Shown: piece by piece, positions 24,762-32,288 of the stretch | Position numbering within the stretch: the first letter of the stretch is position 1 | Layout: each line of letters starts with the position of its first letter | Source: Nanobdellota archaeon | GTDB lineage: Archaea; Nanobdellota; Nanobdellia; SCGC-AAA011-G17; PNOQ01 | Direction of reading: 5' to 3' | Assembly (NCBI GenBank): GCA_018829185.1 | Contig: JAHJUI010000016.1 | Location: 1 to 34,336 of the forward strand | Length of the DNA: 34,336 nucleotides | The notes under the pieces: generated by a model | Seen by the model: the letters and a program-made list of their open reading frames with translations, nothing else | What the model was told of the DNA's origin: nothing | Databases searched by the model: none | Position numbers and translations under genes: made by a program

Positions 24762-25963
24762 AATCCTAAGCCATCTTTCAATACCTGTGATAAACTAGGC
24801 ATTGTCGACGATGGAATGGCCAATTTAATTTCTCTAGTTCTACCATATCTCCCCTTACTAATTACCCTCGCATTAATAATCCCCAACATGTCTAACTCTG
24901 CAATAATATCTGATACTCTTCTTTGTGTTAATGGTCTCAATCCAGATTTAATACAAATATCTTTGTAAACTTCATAAACATCTCCAGTAAATAATTTTTC
25001 ATTTTTCTTTAATGTAGAAAAAATAGCTAACAAAGTAACTTGAAATTGTTTTGGTTGAGTGTGCACAATGTCCAAAACCCTATCTTTCTCTATTTTCTCT
25101 TCTGCCTCATCAATGTGATCTATATCTAATTTAGTTTTATTCTTTCTTTCAGCCAATTCACCTGCTACCCTCAATAATTCTAATGCTCTTCTAGCATCCC
25201 CATGTTCTCTCGCAGCATAAGCAGCACATTTTTCAATAACCCCTTCCCCAACTGTTTCTTTTCTAAACGCCCTTTTTGATCTCTCCCTTAAAATATCTTG
25301 AAGTTGAATTGCATTATAAGGTGGAAAAACTAATTCCTCTTCACTCAAAGAACTTTTAACTCTTGGATCAATATTATCTGTAAACATTAAATCATTAGAT
25401 ATCCCAACAATTGTTATGTTTGCATTTTTCAATTCTGTATTTAACCTAGTTAAGTTGTACAAAAGTTCATCTCCTGCTTTCTTAATTAATTGATCTATTT
25501 CATCTAAAACAATAATTACTATTCTTTCTTCTTTATCTAAAATTTCTAAAAATTTCCTATAAACTTCATCTGTAGGCAATCCAGTAGAAGGTATATTCTC
25601 CCCTAACTCTCTCGCAAGTTGGGCAATCATCCTATATTCTGTATCTGCAACTCTCCTTAACTTACAATTCAAATAAAAAATCTTTAAAGGTATTTTCTTT
25701 CTCTCAGAAATTTCATTTAAGTTATTAATTACATGTTTAACCGATAATGTCTTACCTGTACCAGTTTTCCCATAAAGGAATAAATTAGATGGTTTTTCAT
25801 TTCTTAAAGCAGGTGCTAATATACTCGAAATAGTTTGTATAAGTTCTTCCCTATGCGGGATAGTCTCAGGTGTATAATTTGCTTGTAAAACTTTCTTATC
25901 TACAAATAATGGCTCTTTTTTTAAATAATCGTCAAAGAATGAATTTGAATTATTTTTTATCAT
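24758..25963 (-). CDS. cdc6: Orc1/Cdc6 replication initiator
   Basis: A 401-residue initiator. The AAA+ module has Walker A LFLYGKTGTGKTL (about 62-75), Walker B IVIIVLDEIDQL (about 148), sensor 1 TIVGISNDL and sensor 2 in GDARRALELLRVAGE (about 253). The C-terminal winged helix (about 305-395) contains the recognition region LTQRRVSDIIAELDMLGI and the beta-hairpin KGRYGRTREIKL. Orc1/Cdc6 binds origin recognition boxes and loads MCM. It starts the operon followed by DP1 and DP2 and faces a 611-nt AT-rich gene-free stretch, the usual location of an archaeal origin. The TATA-like GTTTAAATAA (complement of about 25989-25998) is about 30 nt before the ATG. Confidence 0.96.
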   Translation of the reverse strand: MIKNNSNSFFDDYLKKEPLFVDKKVLQANYTPETIPHREELIQTISSILAPALRNEKPSNLFLYGKTGTGKTLSVKHVINNLNEISERKKIPLKIFYLNCKLRRVADTEYRMIAQLARELGENIPSTGLPTDEVYRKFLEILDKEERIVIIVLDEIDQLIKKAGDELLYNLTRLNTELKNANITIVGISNDLMFTDNIDPRVKSSLSEEELVFPPYNAIQLQDILRERSKRAFRKETVGEGVIEKCAAYAAREHGDARRALELLRVAGELAERKNKTKLDIDHIDEAEEKIEKDRVLDIVHTQPKQFQVTLLAIFSTLKKNEKLFTGDVYEVYKDICIKSGLRPLTQRRVSDIIAELDMLGIINARVISKGRYGRTREIKLAIPSSTMPSLSQVLKDGLGL

Positions 25964-26121
25964 TTTAAGAATTTCAAAAGGAATTTTTTATTTAAACATT
26001 ATTGAGTTATAAAATACACTCCCAGACCTCTATTTCCTATGGAATCCTTTTTGTATGTTTCAAATGCAAAATTCTGAACTTACAGCCCTTGACTGCAGAT
26101 AGAAATGAACTTAATTTTTTA

Positions 26122-26156
26122 TGTTATATATATAATATAATATATAATATATAACA
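26122..26156. repeat. AT-rich inverted repeat, likely DNA unwinding element
   Basis: Arms TGTTATATAT (26122-26131) and ATATATAACA (26147-26156) flank a 15-base spacer of A and T only. It is the most easily melted stretch of the intergenic region beside cdc6 and is consistent with a DNA unwinding element of an origin. Confidence 0.6.
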
Positions 26157-26214
26157 ATAAAACTTAAAATACAAATCCCAAAAACAAAAAACAAAAACCA
26201 AGGATTCTTCAATT

Positions 26215-26232
26215 TTAGGGCTTCTACCCTAA
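26215..26232. promoter_or_regulatory. Short inverted repeat TTAGGG-N6-CCCTAA in the candidate origin
   Basis: Perfect 6-bp arms TTAGGG and CCCTAA around CTTCTA. In such an AT-rich stretch a GC-containing dyad is notable. It could be an initiator site, a protein-binding operator or a hairpin at the end of a short transcript; the sequence alone does not decide. Confidence 0.4.
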
Positions 26233-26574
26233 GATTTCAAAACAGGGTATTTTCAAGCAAATTGCCCATTTTTCGCTAAAGAAAGATAACAAATTTTCAT
26301 GAATTTTAAACTTTAGAAATATCTGGATTTAAAGTTCCTAACGCTCCAAACGCAATAATTTGAAAAATTCAAATCTCCAAAAGAAACCAAGGTGTGAGGG
26401 TCCAAGAAATATAGATATTAGAGAAAAACAAATTTCCTCAAAACTTAAAAGTTTTTCCTAAAATTTAAAGAGAACCTCTTAACTTTTAACAACCATCTTA
26501 GATAATCTCTATTTTTTCTCAGAAAACTTTATAAAGAAGTGTTCACTCTCTAAACTATCTTGGAGGCGTTAAAT

Positions 26575-26838
26575 ATGGCTAATGAAGATAAAAAATATTC
26601 CAAACAACTTATAGGAAAAACAGTTGTTACTAAAACAGGAAAGAAATTCGGAGAAGTTGGAAGTTTAGTATTTGAAACAAGAACAGGTGAGTTACTTCAA
26701 ATCATGCTTAGAAATCAAACTGCTTTTACAGAAGGTTTAGATTTAGAATCAGACAACCAAGGAAATTCCTTAGTTCCCTTCAGCGCAGTAATTGCAATTG
26801 GAGATTTTGTTGTTGTTTCTGAAGAAGACATAATCTAA
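26575..26838 (+). CDS. PRC-barrel domain protein (possible CdpB-like)
   Basis: An 87-residue protein. The ATG at 26575 is preceded at 26562-26566 by GGAGG with 8 bases of spacing, so the TTG at 26560 inside that ribosome site is not the start. The single PRC-barrel runs QLIGKTVVTKTGKKFGEVGS, LVFETRTGELLQIMLRN, then SLVPFSAVIAIGDFVVVS; VPFSAV-x-x-IGDFVVV is the classic closing strand pair. Like the gene at 9638 it is a stand-alone barrel of the size of euryarchaeal division factors CdpB1/CdpB2. TATA-like TTTATAAA lies at about 26528-26535, giving a leader of roughly 20 nt with the ribosome site. It sits between the candidate origin and lonB. Confidence 0.85.
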   Translation: MANEDKKYSKQLIGKTVVTKTGKKFGEVGSLVFETRTGELLQIMLRNQTAFTEGLDLESDNQGNSLVPFSAVIAIGDFVVVSEEDII

Positions 26839-26871
26839 AGTTTTTTATATCTATTCTTTTTATTTATTCTC

Positions 26872-28722
26872 ATGGATTTTAAATTCAAAACTACAGCCGA
26901 CATTAAAGTGCCCAAAAAAATAGCTGGGCAAGTTATTGGACAGCAAGGTGCAATAAACATAATAGAAAAAGTTGCTAAGCAAAGAAGACACGTCCTACTA
27001 ATTGGAGATCCCGGAACAGGAAAATCTATGATAGGTCAAGCTTTAGCAGAACTTCTACCAAAAGAAAAATTACAAGATATTCTTTCATTCCCAAATGAGC
27101 AAGATGAACATACACCATTAATTAGAACAATGCTACCAGGAAAAGGAAACGAACTAGTTTCAAAAGCAAAACTACAATCAATGGCTTCTTTCAAAAATAA
27201 AAATATTTTATTCTTAATACTTTTAATAATCTCAGCATTTTTACCTTGGTGGATAAGAAAACAATATGGAGATATCATGGCGGCAGCTGCATTAATTGGC
27301 TCAATGATTTTCTTTGCAGCATTTGTGTTATTCATAAACCTTGGAAGAAGGGCAACAGATCAAAAAGTTATAATTCCAAAATTATTAGTTAACGCCTCAA
27401 ATATAAAACAAGCACCGTTCATAGATGCAACAGGAGCACACGCAGGAGCTTTACTAGGAGATGTTCTACACGACCCTTTCCAAAGTGGGGGCCTAGGAAC
27501 GCCAGCACACGAAAGAGTAATCCCCGGAATGATTCATAGAGCAAACAAAGGAGTTTTATTCTTAGATGAAATAGCAAACCTAAAACCAAGAATGCAACAA
27601 GAACTTCTTACAGCACTTCAAGAAAAGAAATATCCTATAACTGGTCAATCAGAAAGGTCAGCTGGAGCAATGGTTAGAACAGAGCAAGTTCCATGTGATT
27701 TTATTTTAGTTGCAGCAGGAAATTTAGAAACAATAAAACATATGCACCCCGCTTTAAGATCAAGAATTAGGGGATATGGTTATGAAGTTTATATGGAAAA
27801 TGATATGGAAGACAATGAAGAAAATAGATTAAATATTGCAAGGTTTATTGCACAAGAAGTTACTAAAGATGGAAAAATACCCCATTTCACAAAAGCATCA
27901 GTATTAGAAATTATTCACGAAGCAAAAAAACGTTCAGGTAAAGCAGGAAAACTTACTTTATATTTAAGAGAACTTGGTGGTTTAATCAGAGCAGCAGGAG
28001 ACGTAGCTCTTGAAGAAAAAGCAAAGTTCGTTGAACCTAAACATATTCACAAAGCAAAGAAATTCGCTAGAACATTAGAACAACAAATGGCAGATAAGTA
28101 TATTGAACAAAAAAGAGATTATCAAGTTATTAGAAATAAAGGAACACAAGTTGGAAGAGTTAATGGATTAGCAGTTATTGGATCTCAAATGGCTTTCTCT
28201 GGAATAGTTTTACCAATTGAATCAGAAGTAGCACCAGGTGGGAAAAAAGCAGAGTTCATTGCAACAGGAAAACTTGGAGAGATAGCAAAAGAAGCAATCA
28301 AAAACGTTTCAGCAATTATTCTAAAGAACTTCGGAGAAGATATTAAAGAAAAATATGATGTTTATATTCAATTCTTACAAACAACAGAAGGAGTAGAAGG
28401 AGATTCAGCATCAATCGCAGTTGCAATAGCAGTTCTATCAGCATTAAAGGATATCCCAATAAGACAAGATACTGCAATGACCGGATCATTATCAGTCAGA
28501 GGAGAAGTTCTTGCAGTAGGGGGCGTTACAGCTAAGGTAGAAGCAGCAATAGAAGCAGGAATAAAGAGAGTAATAATTCCAAAGGCAAATGAAAAAGATC
28601 TTTTACTTTCTCCCGAACAAAAAAAGAAAGTTAAAATAATTCCAGTTAGTAGTATAAAAGAAGCAGCTAAAGAAGCATTAGACTGGAAAGGTAAACAAGC
28701 AATATTCAATAAATTGAAATAA
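26872..28722 (+). CDS. lonB: Membrane-bound archaeal Lon protease
   Basis: A 616-residue LonB. The AAA+ module has Walker A GDPGTGKS (about 45) interrupted, as in archaeal LonB, by a two-helix membrane insertion (about 112-156: [17 protein letters not shown] and [20 protein letters not shown]). Walker B is [11 protein letters not shown] (about 226), followed by the sensor regions. The C-terminal protease has the Ser-Lys dyad: Ser in [10 protein letters not shown] (about 509) and Lys in [14 protein letters not shown] (about 552). LonB is an ATP-dependent membrane protease that removes unneeded or misfolded proteins. TATA-like TTTTATAT at 26843-26850 is about 25 nt before the ATG, so the mRNA is probably leaderless. 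Confidence 0.96.
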   Translation: MDFKFKTTADIKVPKKIAGQVIGQQGAINIIEKVAKQRRHVLLIGDPGTGKSMIGQALAELLPKEKLQDILSFPNEQDEHTPLIRTMLPGKGNELVSKAKLQSMASFKNKNILFLILLIISAFLPWWIRKQYGDIMAAAALIGSMIFFAAFVLFINLGRRATDQKVIIPKLLVNASNIKQAPFIDATGAHAGALLGDVLHDPFQSGGLGTPAHERVIPGMIHRANKGVLFLDEIANLKPRMQQELLTALQEKKYPITGQSERSAGAMVRTEQVPCDFILVAAGNLETIKHMHPALRSRIRGYGYEVYMENDMEDNEENRLNIARFIAQEVTKDGKIPHFTKASVLEIIHEAKKRSGKAGKLTLYLRELGGLIRAAGDVALEEKAKFVEPKHIHKAKKFARTLEQQMADKYIEQKRDYQVIRNKGTQVGRVNGLAVIGSQMAFSGIVLPIESEVAPGGKKAEFIATGKLGEIAKEAIKNVSAIILKNFGEDIKEKYDVYIQFLQTTEGVEGDSASIAVAIAVLSALKDIPIRQDTAMTGSLSVRGEVLAVGGVTAKVEAAIEAGIKRVIIPKANEKDLLLSPEQKKKVKIIPVSSIKEAAKEALDWKGKQAIFNKLK

Positions 28723-28757
28723 ATAACTTTAAATAATTCTTGATTTTAATTAAAACT

Positions 28758-30431
28758 ATGTTCGAGCAAGAAATAATAAAACTTCTAAAAAAAGAAACTA
28801 AACTAAAAGAGATCAAACTAGAAGTTCCTCCAGATCAATCTTTAGGAGACTTTGCATTTCCTTGTTTCCAATTATCAAAGAAATACAAAAAGAATCCAGT
28901 TGAAATAGCAAAAGAATTAACAAATAAGCTAAAACCAACAAAAAACATAAAAGAAATCAAAGCAACAGGACCATACTTAAACTTCTTCATAAATAAATCA
29001 AAACTAACAGAAGATACAATAAAACAAATCCTAAAAGAAAAAGAGAAATATGGAAAAGGAAAAAAGAAAAACAAAACAATAATGCTAGAATTCTTCCATG
29101 CAAATACCCATAAAGCAGTTCACATTGGACATATCAGAACAGCCTCATTAGGGGAAGCAACATCAAGAGTCTTAGAATTTGATGGTTACAATGTAATAAG
29201 AGCAAACTACCAAGGAGATATCGGCCCACATGTAGCTAAATGCCTCTGGGGTTATCTAAACTTAAAGAAAAAAGAGCCAAAAGACAACAAAGGAGTCTGG
29301 CTCGGAAAAATATATGCTGAAGCAAATAAGAAAGCAAGGCAAAATGAAAAGATACAAGAAGAAATAAAAGAGATAAATAAAAAATTATATTCAAAGGATA
29401 AAAAAATAACAGAACTTTGGAAAAAAACAAGAAAATATTGTATAGATGATTTCAACGACTTCTACAAAACATTTGGAGTTAAGTTCAATAGACTATACTT
29501 TGAAAGTCAAGTAGAAAAGAGAGGAGTAGAAATAGCAAAGGAACTTCTAAAAAAAGGGATAGCTAAGGAAAGTGAAGGAGCTTTAATAGTAGATCTAAAC
29601 AAATACAATCTAGGAATATATGTAATTCTAACAAGTGATGGCCACGCAGTATATCATACAAAAGATTTCGCCCTAGCAGAACTTAAATTAAAAGAATACA
29701 AAATAGACAAATCAATACATGTAGTAGGAAAAGAACAAGAAATGTATTTCAATCAATTATTCAAAACATTTGAACTAACAAATTCTAAACTAGCCAACAA
29801 ATCAATGCACTTAATCTATGGCTTAGTAATGCTTCCAGAAGGTAAGATGTCTTCTAGAGAAGGAAATGTTATCCTTTACGAAGATTTAATCCAGAATATG
29901 TTTAAAATAGCTGAAAAGCAGATTAAATCAAGACACAAAAAAATATCAAAGAAAGAATTAGAAAAAAGAAAGCAACAAATTGCATTTGCGGCATTAAAAT
30001 TTAGCATGTTAAACAGAGAAAACAACAAACAAATAATTTTCGATTGGGATAAAGCATTAAAATTCGAAGGAAAAACAGGACCTTACATTCAATATGCACA
30101 TGCAAGAATAAGTTCAATATTAAAGAGATCTAAAATAAAACCAAAAGCAGACTTTAACTTATTAAAAACACCAGAAGAAATTAATTTAATAAAGTCATTA
30201 AGAGCCTTCCCAGAAATAGTAGAAGAAGCATCAAAACATTACAAAGCAAGCTTAGTAGCTAACTATTCCTTAAAACTAGCACAATCATTCAGTGAGTTCT
30301 ATGAGAAAAACCAAGTAATCAAAGCAGAAGAAAACTTAAAAAAAGCAAGATTAAATTTAATCAAAGCAGTAAAACAAGTATTAAAGAATTCTTTATTTTT
30401 ACTAGGCATAGAAGCACCAGAAGAAATGTAG
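28758..30431 (+). CDS. argS: Arginyl-tRNA synthetase
   Basis: A 557-residue class I synthetase that charges tRNA-Arg. From the N-terminus there is an Arg-tRNA-synthetase N-terminal (Add-1) domain (about 1-90), then the catalytic signature FHANTHKAVHIGHIRTA (HIGH at about 122), ANYQGDIGPHVAK, DGHAVYHTKDFALAE, the KMSKS variant GKMSSREGNV (about 362), and a C-terminal anticodon-binding DALR-type domain (TGPYIQYAHARISSIL onward). I place the start at ATG 28758 because CTTTAAAT at 28727-28734 is about 27 nt upstream; a TTG at 28740 would be only about 10 nt from the TATA box. Confidence 0.96.
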   Translation: MFEQEIIKLLKKETKLKEIKLEVPPDQSLGDFAFPCFQLSKKYKKNPVEIAKELTNKLKPTKNIKEIKATGPYLNFFINKSKLTEDTIKQILKEKEKYGKGKKKNKTIMLEFFHANTHKAVHIGHIRTASLGEATSRVLEFDGYNVIRANYQGDIGPHVAKCLWGYLNLKKKEPKDNKGVWLGKIYAEANKKARQNEKIQEEIKEINKKLYSKDKKITELWKKTRKYCIDDFNDFYKTFGVKFNRLYFESQVEKRGVEIAKELLKKGIAKESEGALIVDLNKYNLGIYVILTSDGHAVYHTKDFALAELKLKEYKIDKSIHVVGKEQEMYFNQLFKTFELTNSKLANKSMHLIYGLVMLPEGKMSSREGNVILYEDLIQNMFKIAEKQIKSRHKKISKKELEKRKQQIAFAALKFSMLNRENNKQIIFDWDKALKFEGKTGPYIQYAHARISSILKRSKIKPKADFNLLKTPEEINLIKSLRAFPEIVEEASKHYKASLVANYSLKLAQSFSEFYEKNQVIKAEENLKKARLNLIKAVKQVLKNSLFLLGIEAPEEM

Positions 30432-30435
30432 AAAA

Positions 30436-30476
30436 CTTTAAATAAAACCAGATTCTATCAACATATCTAAGGAGGT
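30436..30476 (+). promoter_or_regulatory. TATA box plus strong Shine-Dalgarno before the 134-residue gene
   Basis: CTTTAAAT (30436-30443) is followed by AAGGAGGT (30469-30476), 6 nt before the ATG at 30483. The transcript would start near 30466 with a short leader carrying a near-perfect ribosome site, one of the few in the window, suggesting high expression of this gene. Confidence 0.55.
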
Positions 30477-30482
30477 AACAAA

Positions 30483-30887
30483 ATGCCAATTGTAGGATTT
30501 AACTTTGATAAAATATCAGTTGAAAAAACAGGAAAAATAGCAGGAAAGCTAAACATAAAGCAAAGTACTGGAATTAAAACTGTAGAACAAGAAAAATTAT
30601 TATTAGGTACCCCAGAAGAAGTTCTTAAATTTGGATTTGAATATAAAATAGATTATGGTGGAATAGGAGAAATCAACCTATTGGGACATGTTCTTTTCTT
30701 AGATGAGCCAAAGAAGATAAAGGCAATTCTAGATCAATGGAAGAAGAATAAAAACATAGAAAGAGTAATTATGGAACAGGTAGTTAATGCAATCTTGTAC
30801 AAATGTACTATTAAGTCATTAAACTTGGCTCAAGAGGTAAACTTACCACCACCAATTAAACTACCTATGGTCGAATCTAAAAAATAG
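30483..30887 (+). CDS. Conserved archaeal protein of unknown function
   Basis: A 134-residue soluble protein. It is alternating strand-rich at the N-terminus (MPIVGFNFDKISVEKTGKIA), with a central FGFEYKIDYGGIGEINLLGH followed by VLFLDEPKKIKAILDQWKK, a helix (IERVIMEQVVNAILYKCTIK) and a Pro-rich tail (EVNLPPPIKLPMVESKK). The beta-beta-beta then long-helix order with tail is loosely like a SecB-type chaperone fold, which I offer only as a weak possibility. I believe proteins beginning MPIxGFNFDKI recur in DPANN archaea, but no function is known to me. It has its own strong promoter and ribosome site and ends directly against a convergent small gene. Confidence 0.75.
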   Translation: MPIVGFNFDKISVEKTGKIAGKLNIKQSTGIKTVEQEKLLLGTPEEVLKFGFEYKIDYGGIGEINLLGHVLFLDEPKKIKAILDQWKKNKNIERVIMEQVVNAILYKCTIKSLNLAQEVNLPPPIKLPMVESKK

Positions 30888-31097
30888 TTAGAAAAATTCA
30901 GTAATTTTTTTTCTTTTCTTTTCTTTTTCTTCAGCTTCTTCCCACTGACATTTTTCTTTTTTCATAATGCCCAGGATGCGAAGCTCTTTATTCATACACC
31001 TATTTTCCTTAAGTTCTTTATATACATTCCCTACCTCCATCATCAAGTTTTCATCGATAATTTCTTTATCTCTATGTTGTAACCCGATATCACTCAT
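30888..31097 (-). CDS. Small charged hypothetical protein
   Basis: A 69-residue protein from the ATG at 31097 (a TTG at 31100 would add one residue). It is helical and strongly charged, with a C-terminus of Glu/Lys runs (EEAEEKEKKRKKITEFF). Two short Cys-containing parts (ENRCMNKEL, KKEKCQWEE) are present. No domain recognised, no Shine-Dalgarno site, and the low-complexity tail warns that it could be a chance frame. The stop abuts that of the upstream gene on the other strand (30887/30888). Confidence 0.4.
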   Translation of the reverse strand: MSDIGLQHRDKEIIDENLMMEVGNVYKELKENRCMNKELRILGIMKKEKCQWEEAEEKEKKRKKITEFF

Positions 31098-31214
31098 CAA
31101 TTAAACAGACGTTTGTTACCAATTTCAAAAAACCTTTATTTTAACCAATTAAGATTTATGCCTTTCACCGCATAAAGGGCAAACCTTAAATAGAATAATT
31201 AATCAAAGCTTATT

Positions 31215-31478
31215 ATGGTTAGACTATCAGATAAGACAACAACCCTTCTAAAAAACGATATTCTAGCTATTTTATATGAATCTTCTTTGAAACCAATGTA
31301 TACTTCCCATATTGCCGAGGAGTTAAGAAGAGACAACGAGTTCGTTCTTAAGTTATTATTAGAATTAAAAAAAGAGAGATTAGTGAAGGAAGTTACTAAA
31401 GGAAAGCGAGGAGAATATCTTGCTAGGAAAAAATGGATAATTCCTTTAGAAGCTAGACAAAGGATGGACGTTATATAA
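31215..31478 (+). CDS. Small winged-helix DNA-binding protein
   Basis: An 87-residue protein that is a single winged helix-turn-helix. KNDILAILYESSLKPMYTSH is the first helix and turn, IAEELRRDNEFVLKLLLELK the recognition helix region, and KKERLVKEVTKGKRGEYLAR the wing, with basic residues. It resembles small MarR/ArsR-like archaeal regulators. TATA-like CCTTAAATAG at about 31182-31191 lies 28 nt before the ATG, consistent with a leaderless transcript. It is followed at once by the iteron-bearing spacer before the next regulator gene, so it might act on those repeats; that is speculation. Confidence 0.7.
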   Translation: MVRLSDKTTTLLKNDILAILYESSLKPMYTSHIAEELRRDNEFVLKLLLELKKERLVKEVTKGKRGEYLARKKWIIPLEARQRMDVI

Positions 31479-31480
31479 CT

Positions 31481-31542
31481 ATTCACTCATTCACGCACAT
31501 CCTAAACACATCCTATGCACTTATTCACTCGGCTACGCACAC
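31481..31542 (+). repeat. Direct repeats (iterons) upstream of the coiled-coil/wHTH gene
   Basis: The unit TATTCACTC-N4-ACGCACA occurs twice, at 31481-31500 and 31523-31542, starts 42 bases apart (four helical turns). Between them ACATCCTA occurs twice (31498-31505 and 31509-31516). The array lies immediately upstream of a TATA-like CTATTTAAAC (31548-31557), about 27 nt before the ATG at 31582. The position is that of a regulator-binding site controlling that gene. The TATTCACTC part recurs inside the gene at 31813-31821. Confidence 0.75.
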
Positions 31543-31581
31543 AAAACTATTTAAACTTTTATTAACCCCCCCCACTAAATA

Positions 31582-32199
31582 ATGGTTGAAGACCCCATAT
31601 TTAAGGAAATAGTACGTAATTCTTTTAAGAAAGCACGAGATCACATGAATTCCCTAGAGACTCAAATAAAGGCCCAGAAAGCCGAAATTCAAGCTATTAA
31701 AACCCTTTTAGAACAGATTAAAGGACAAAGGATACCCAATTCTACAGAATTCTTACAAGAAGAGCCTTCTAAGCTAGAAATCCAAAAAAGTTCCATAGGA
31801 AATGAAGGGGTCTATTCACTCACTCACTCGGTCACTCACTCACTCACTAAGCACATAAACAACCTAAATAACCTAGAAAAAACCTTGAAAAGGGCCTTCT
31901 CAAGGCTCACAAGGCAAGAATTCTTAGTTTTCCTCACAATATATCAATTAGAGGACGAAATAAGCGAGGTTACCCACTCTCACTTAGCACAAAAACTCAA
32001 ACTTACCGAGGGCTGCATTAGAAGTTATGTAAGTAGCATAATCCGTAAAGGATTACCTCTCACTAGACAGAAAATCAACAATAAACTAACTATTTTACGC
32101 ATATCTACTGAATTTAGGGCCATGAACCTTAAACAAACTCTCACTAACATGTTTTATGACATAGATCCTAACCAAACAAACTTACTTGATAATACTTAA
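31582..32199 (+). CDS. Coiled-coil plus winged-helix DNA-binding protein (plus-strand member of a pair)
   Basis: A 205-residue protein. An N-terminal coiled coil (about 12-50, MNSLETQIKAQKAEIQAIKT) leads to a linker (about 51-98) and a C-terminal winged helix (about 100-178): LTRQEFLVFLTIYQLEDEI, HSHLAQKLKLTEGCIRSYVS as the helix-turn-helix, and a wing (RQKINNKLTILRIS). The linker includes VYSLTHSVTHSLTKH, encoded by a dense CACT repeat (31813-31856) that shares TATTCACTC and GCACA with the upstream iterons. The gene at 32289 on the opposite strand has the same architecture but a different motif. A run of eight C (31566-31573) lies between TATA box and ATG. It is probably a dimeric DNA-binding protein; its target is inferred to be its own repeats. 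Confidence 0.72.
   Translation: MVEDPIFKEIVRNSFKKARDHMNSLETQIKAQKAEIQAIKTLLEQIKGQRIPNSTEFLQEEPSKLEIQKSSIGNEGVYSLTHSVTHSLTKHINNLNNLEKTLKRAFSRLTRQEFLVFLTIYQLEDEISEVTHSHLAQKLKLTEGCIRSYVSSIIRKGLPLTRQKINNKLTILRISTEFRAMNLKQTLTNMFYDIDPNQTNLLDNT
31813..31856 (+). repeat. Intragenic CACT-rich repeat sharing the upstream iteron motif
   Basis: TATTCACTC (31813-31821) is followed by repeated CACTCACT, CGGTCACTCACT and AAGCACATA units to about 31856. The head equals the first nine bases of both upstream iterons, TCACTCGG also occurs in the second iteron, and GCACA matches their end. It encodes residues 78-92, in the linker before the winged helix. The repetition is at the DNA level: coding for it uses CTC and CAC codons otherwise uncommon in this AT-rich genome. 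Confidence 0.7.
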
Positions 32200-32288
32200 T
32201 GAACTCTCACTTTCGATTTTTACAAAAAAGGTCAATTATTAAGAATTAGGCCCCTAGAAGCCCTGTAGCCCCAGAATTCTAATTAAAA

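Larger units (their letters stand above)
25964..26574. other. Gene-free AT-rich region beside cdc6: candidate replication origin
   Basis: There is no credible gene in 611 bases, by far the longest such gap in the window, and it lies directly upstream of the Orc1/Cdc6 gene, where archaeal origins commonly sit. It contains a 35-base run made only of A and T apart from one G and one C (26122-26156) with 10-bp inverted ends (TGTTATATAT / ATATATAACA), a good unwinding element. It also has a TTCC-TAT-GGAA dyad at 26034-26044 and an origin-recognition-box-like stretch at 26375-26394 (CTCCAaaagAAACcAAGGtG, capitals matching the CTCCAGTGGAAACGAAGGGG form at 15 of 20 positions). The 9-mer AAACCAAGG occurs at 26195-26203 and 26384-26392, and TTAGGG-N6-CCCTAA at 26215-26232. 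Origin function is inferred. Confidence 0.6.

Noticed and set aside
26034-26044. TTCCTATGGAA dyad as a definite origin recognition box
   Set aside because: Only the TTCC/GGAA arms match, and the downstream G-rich part of an ORB is missing. Kept as supporting evidence for the origin region but not as its own feature.
31145-31200. Minus-strand fragment encoding CPLCGERHKS, which looks like a zinc-finger end
   Set aside because: It has no start codon and is preceded by an in-frame stop about 10 codons upstream. It is too short to call a gene remnant and may be chance.
31479-31856. CRISPR array
   Set aside because: The repeats are short and degenerate, there are too few units, and no spacer-like unique segments of regular length or cas genes are present.
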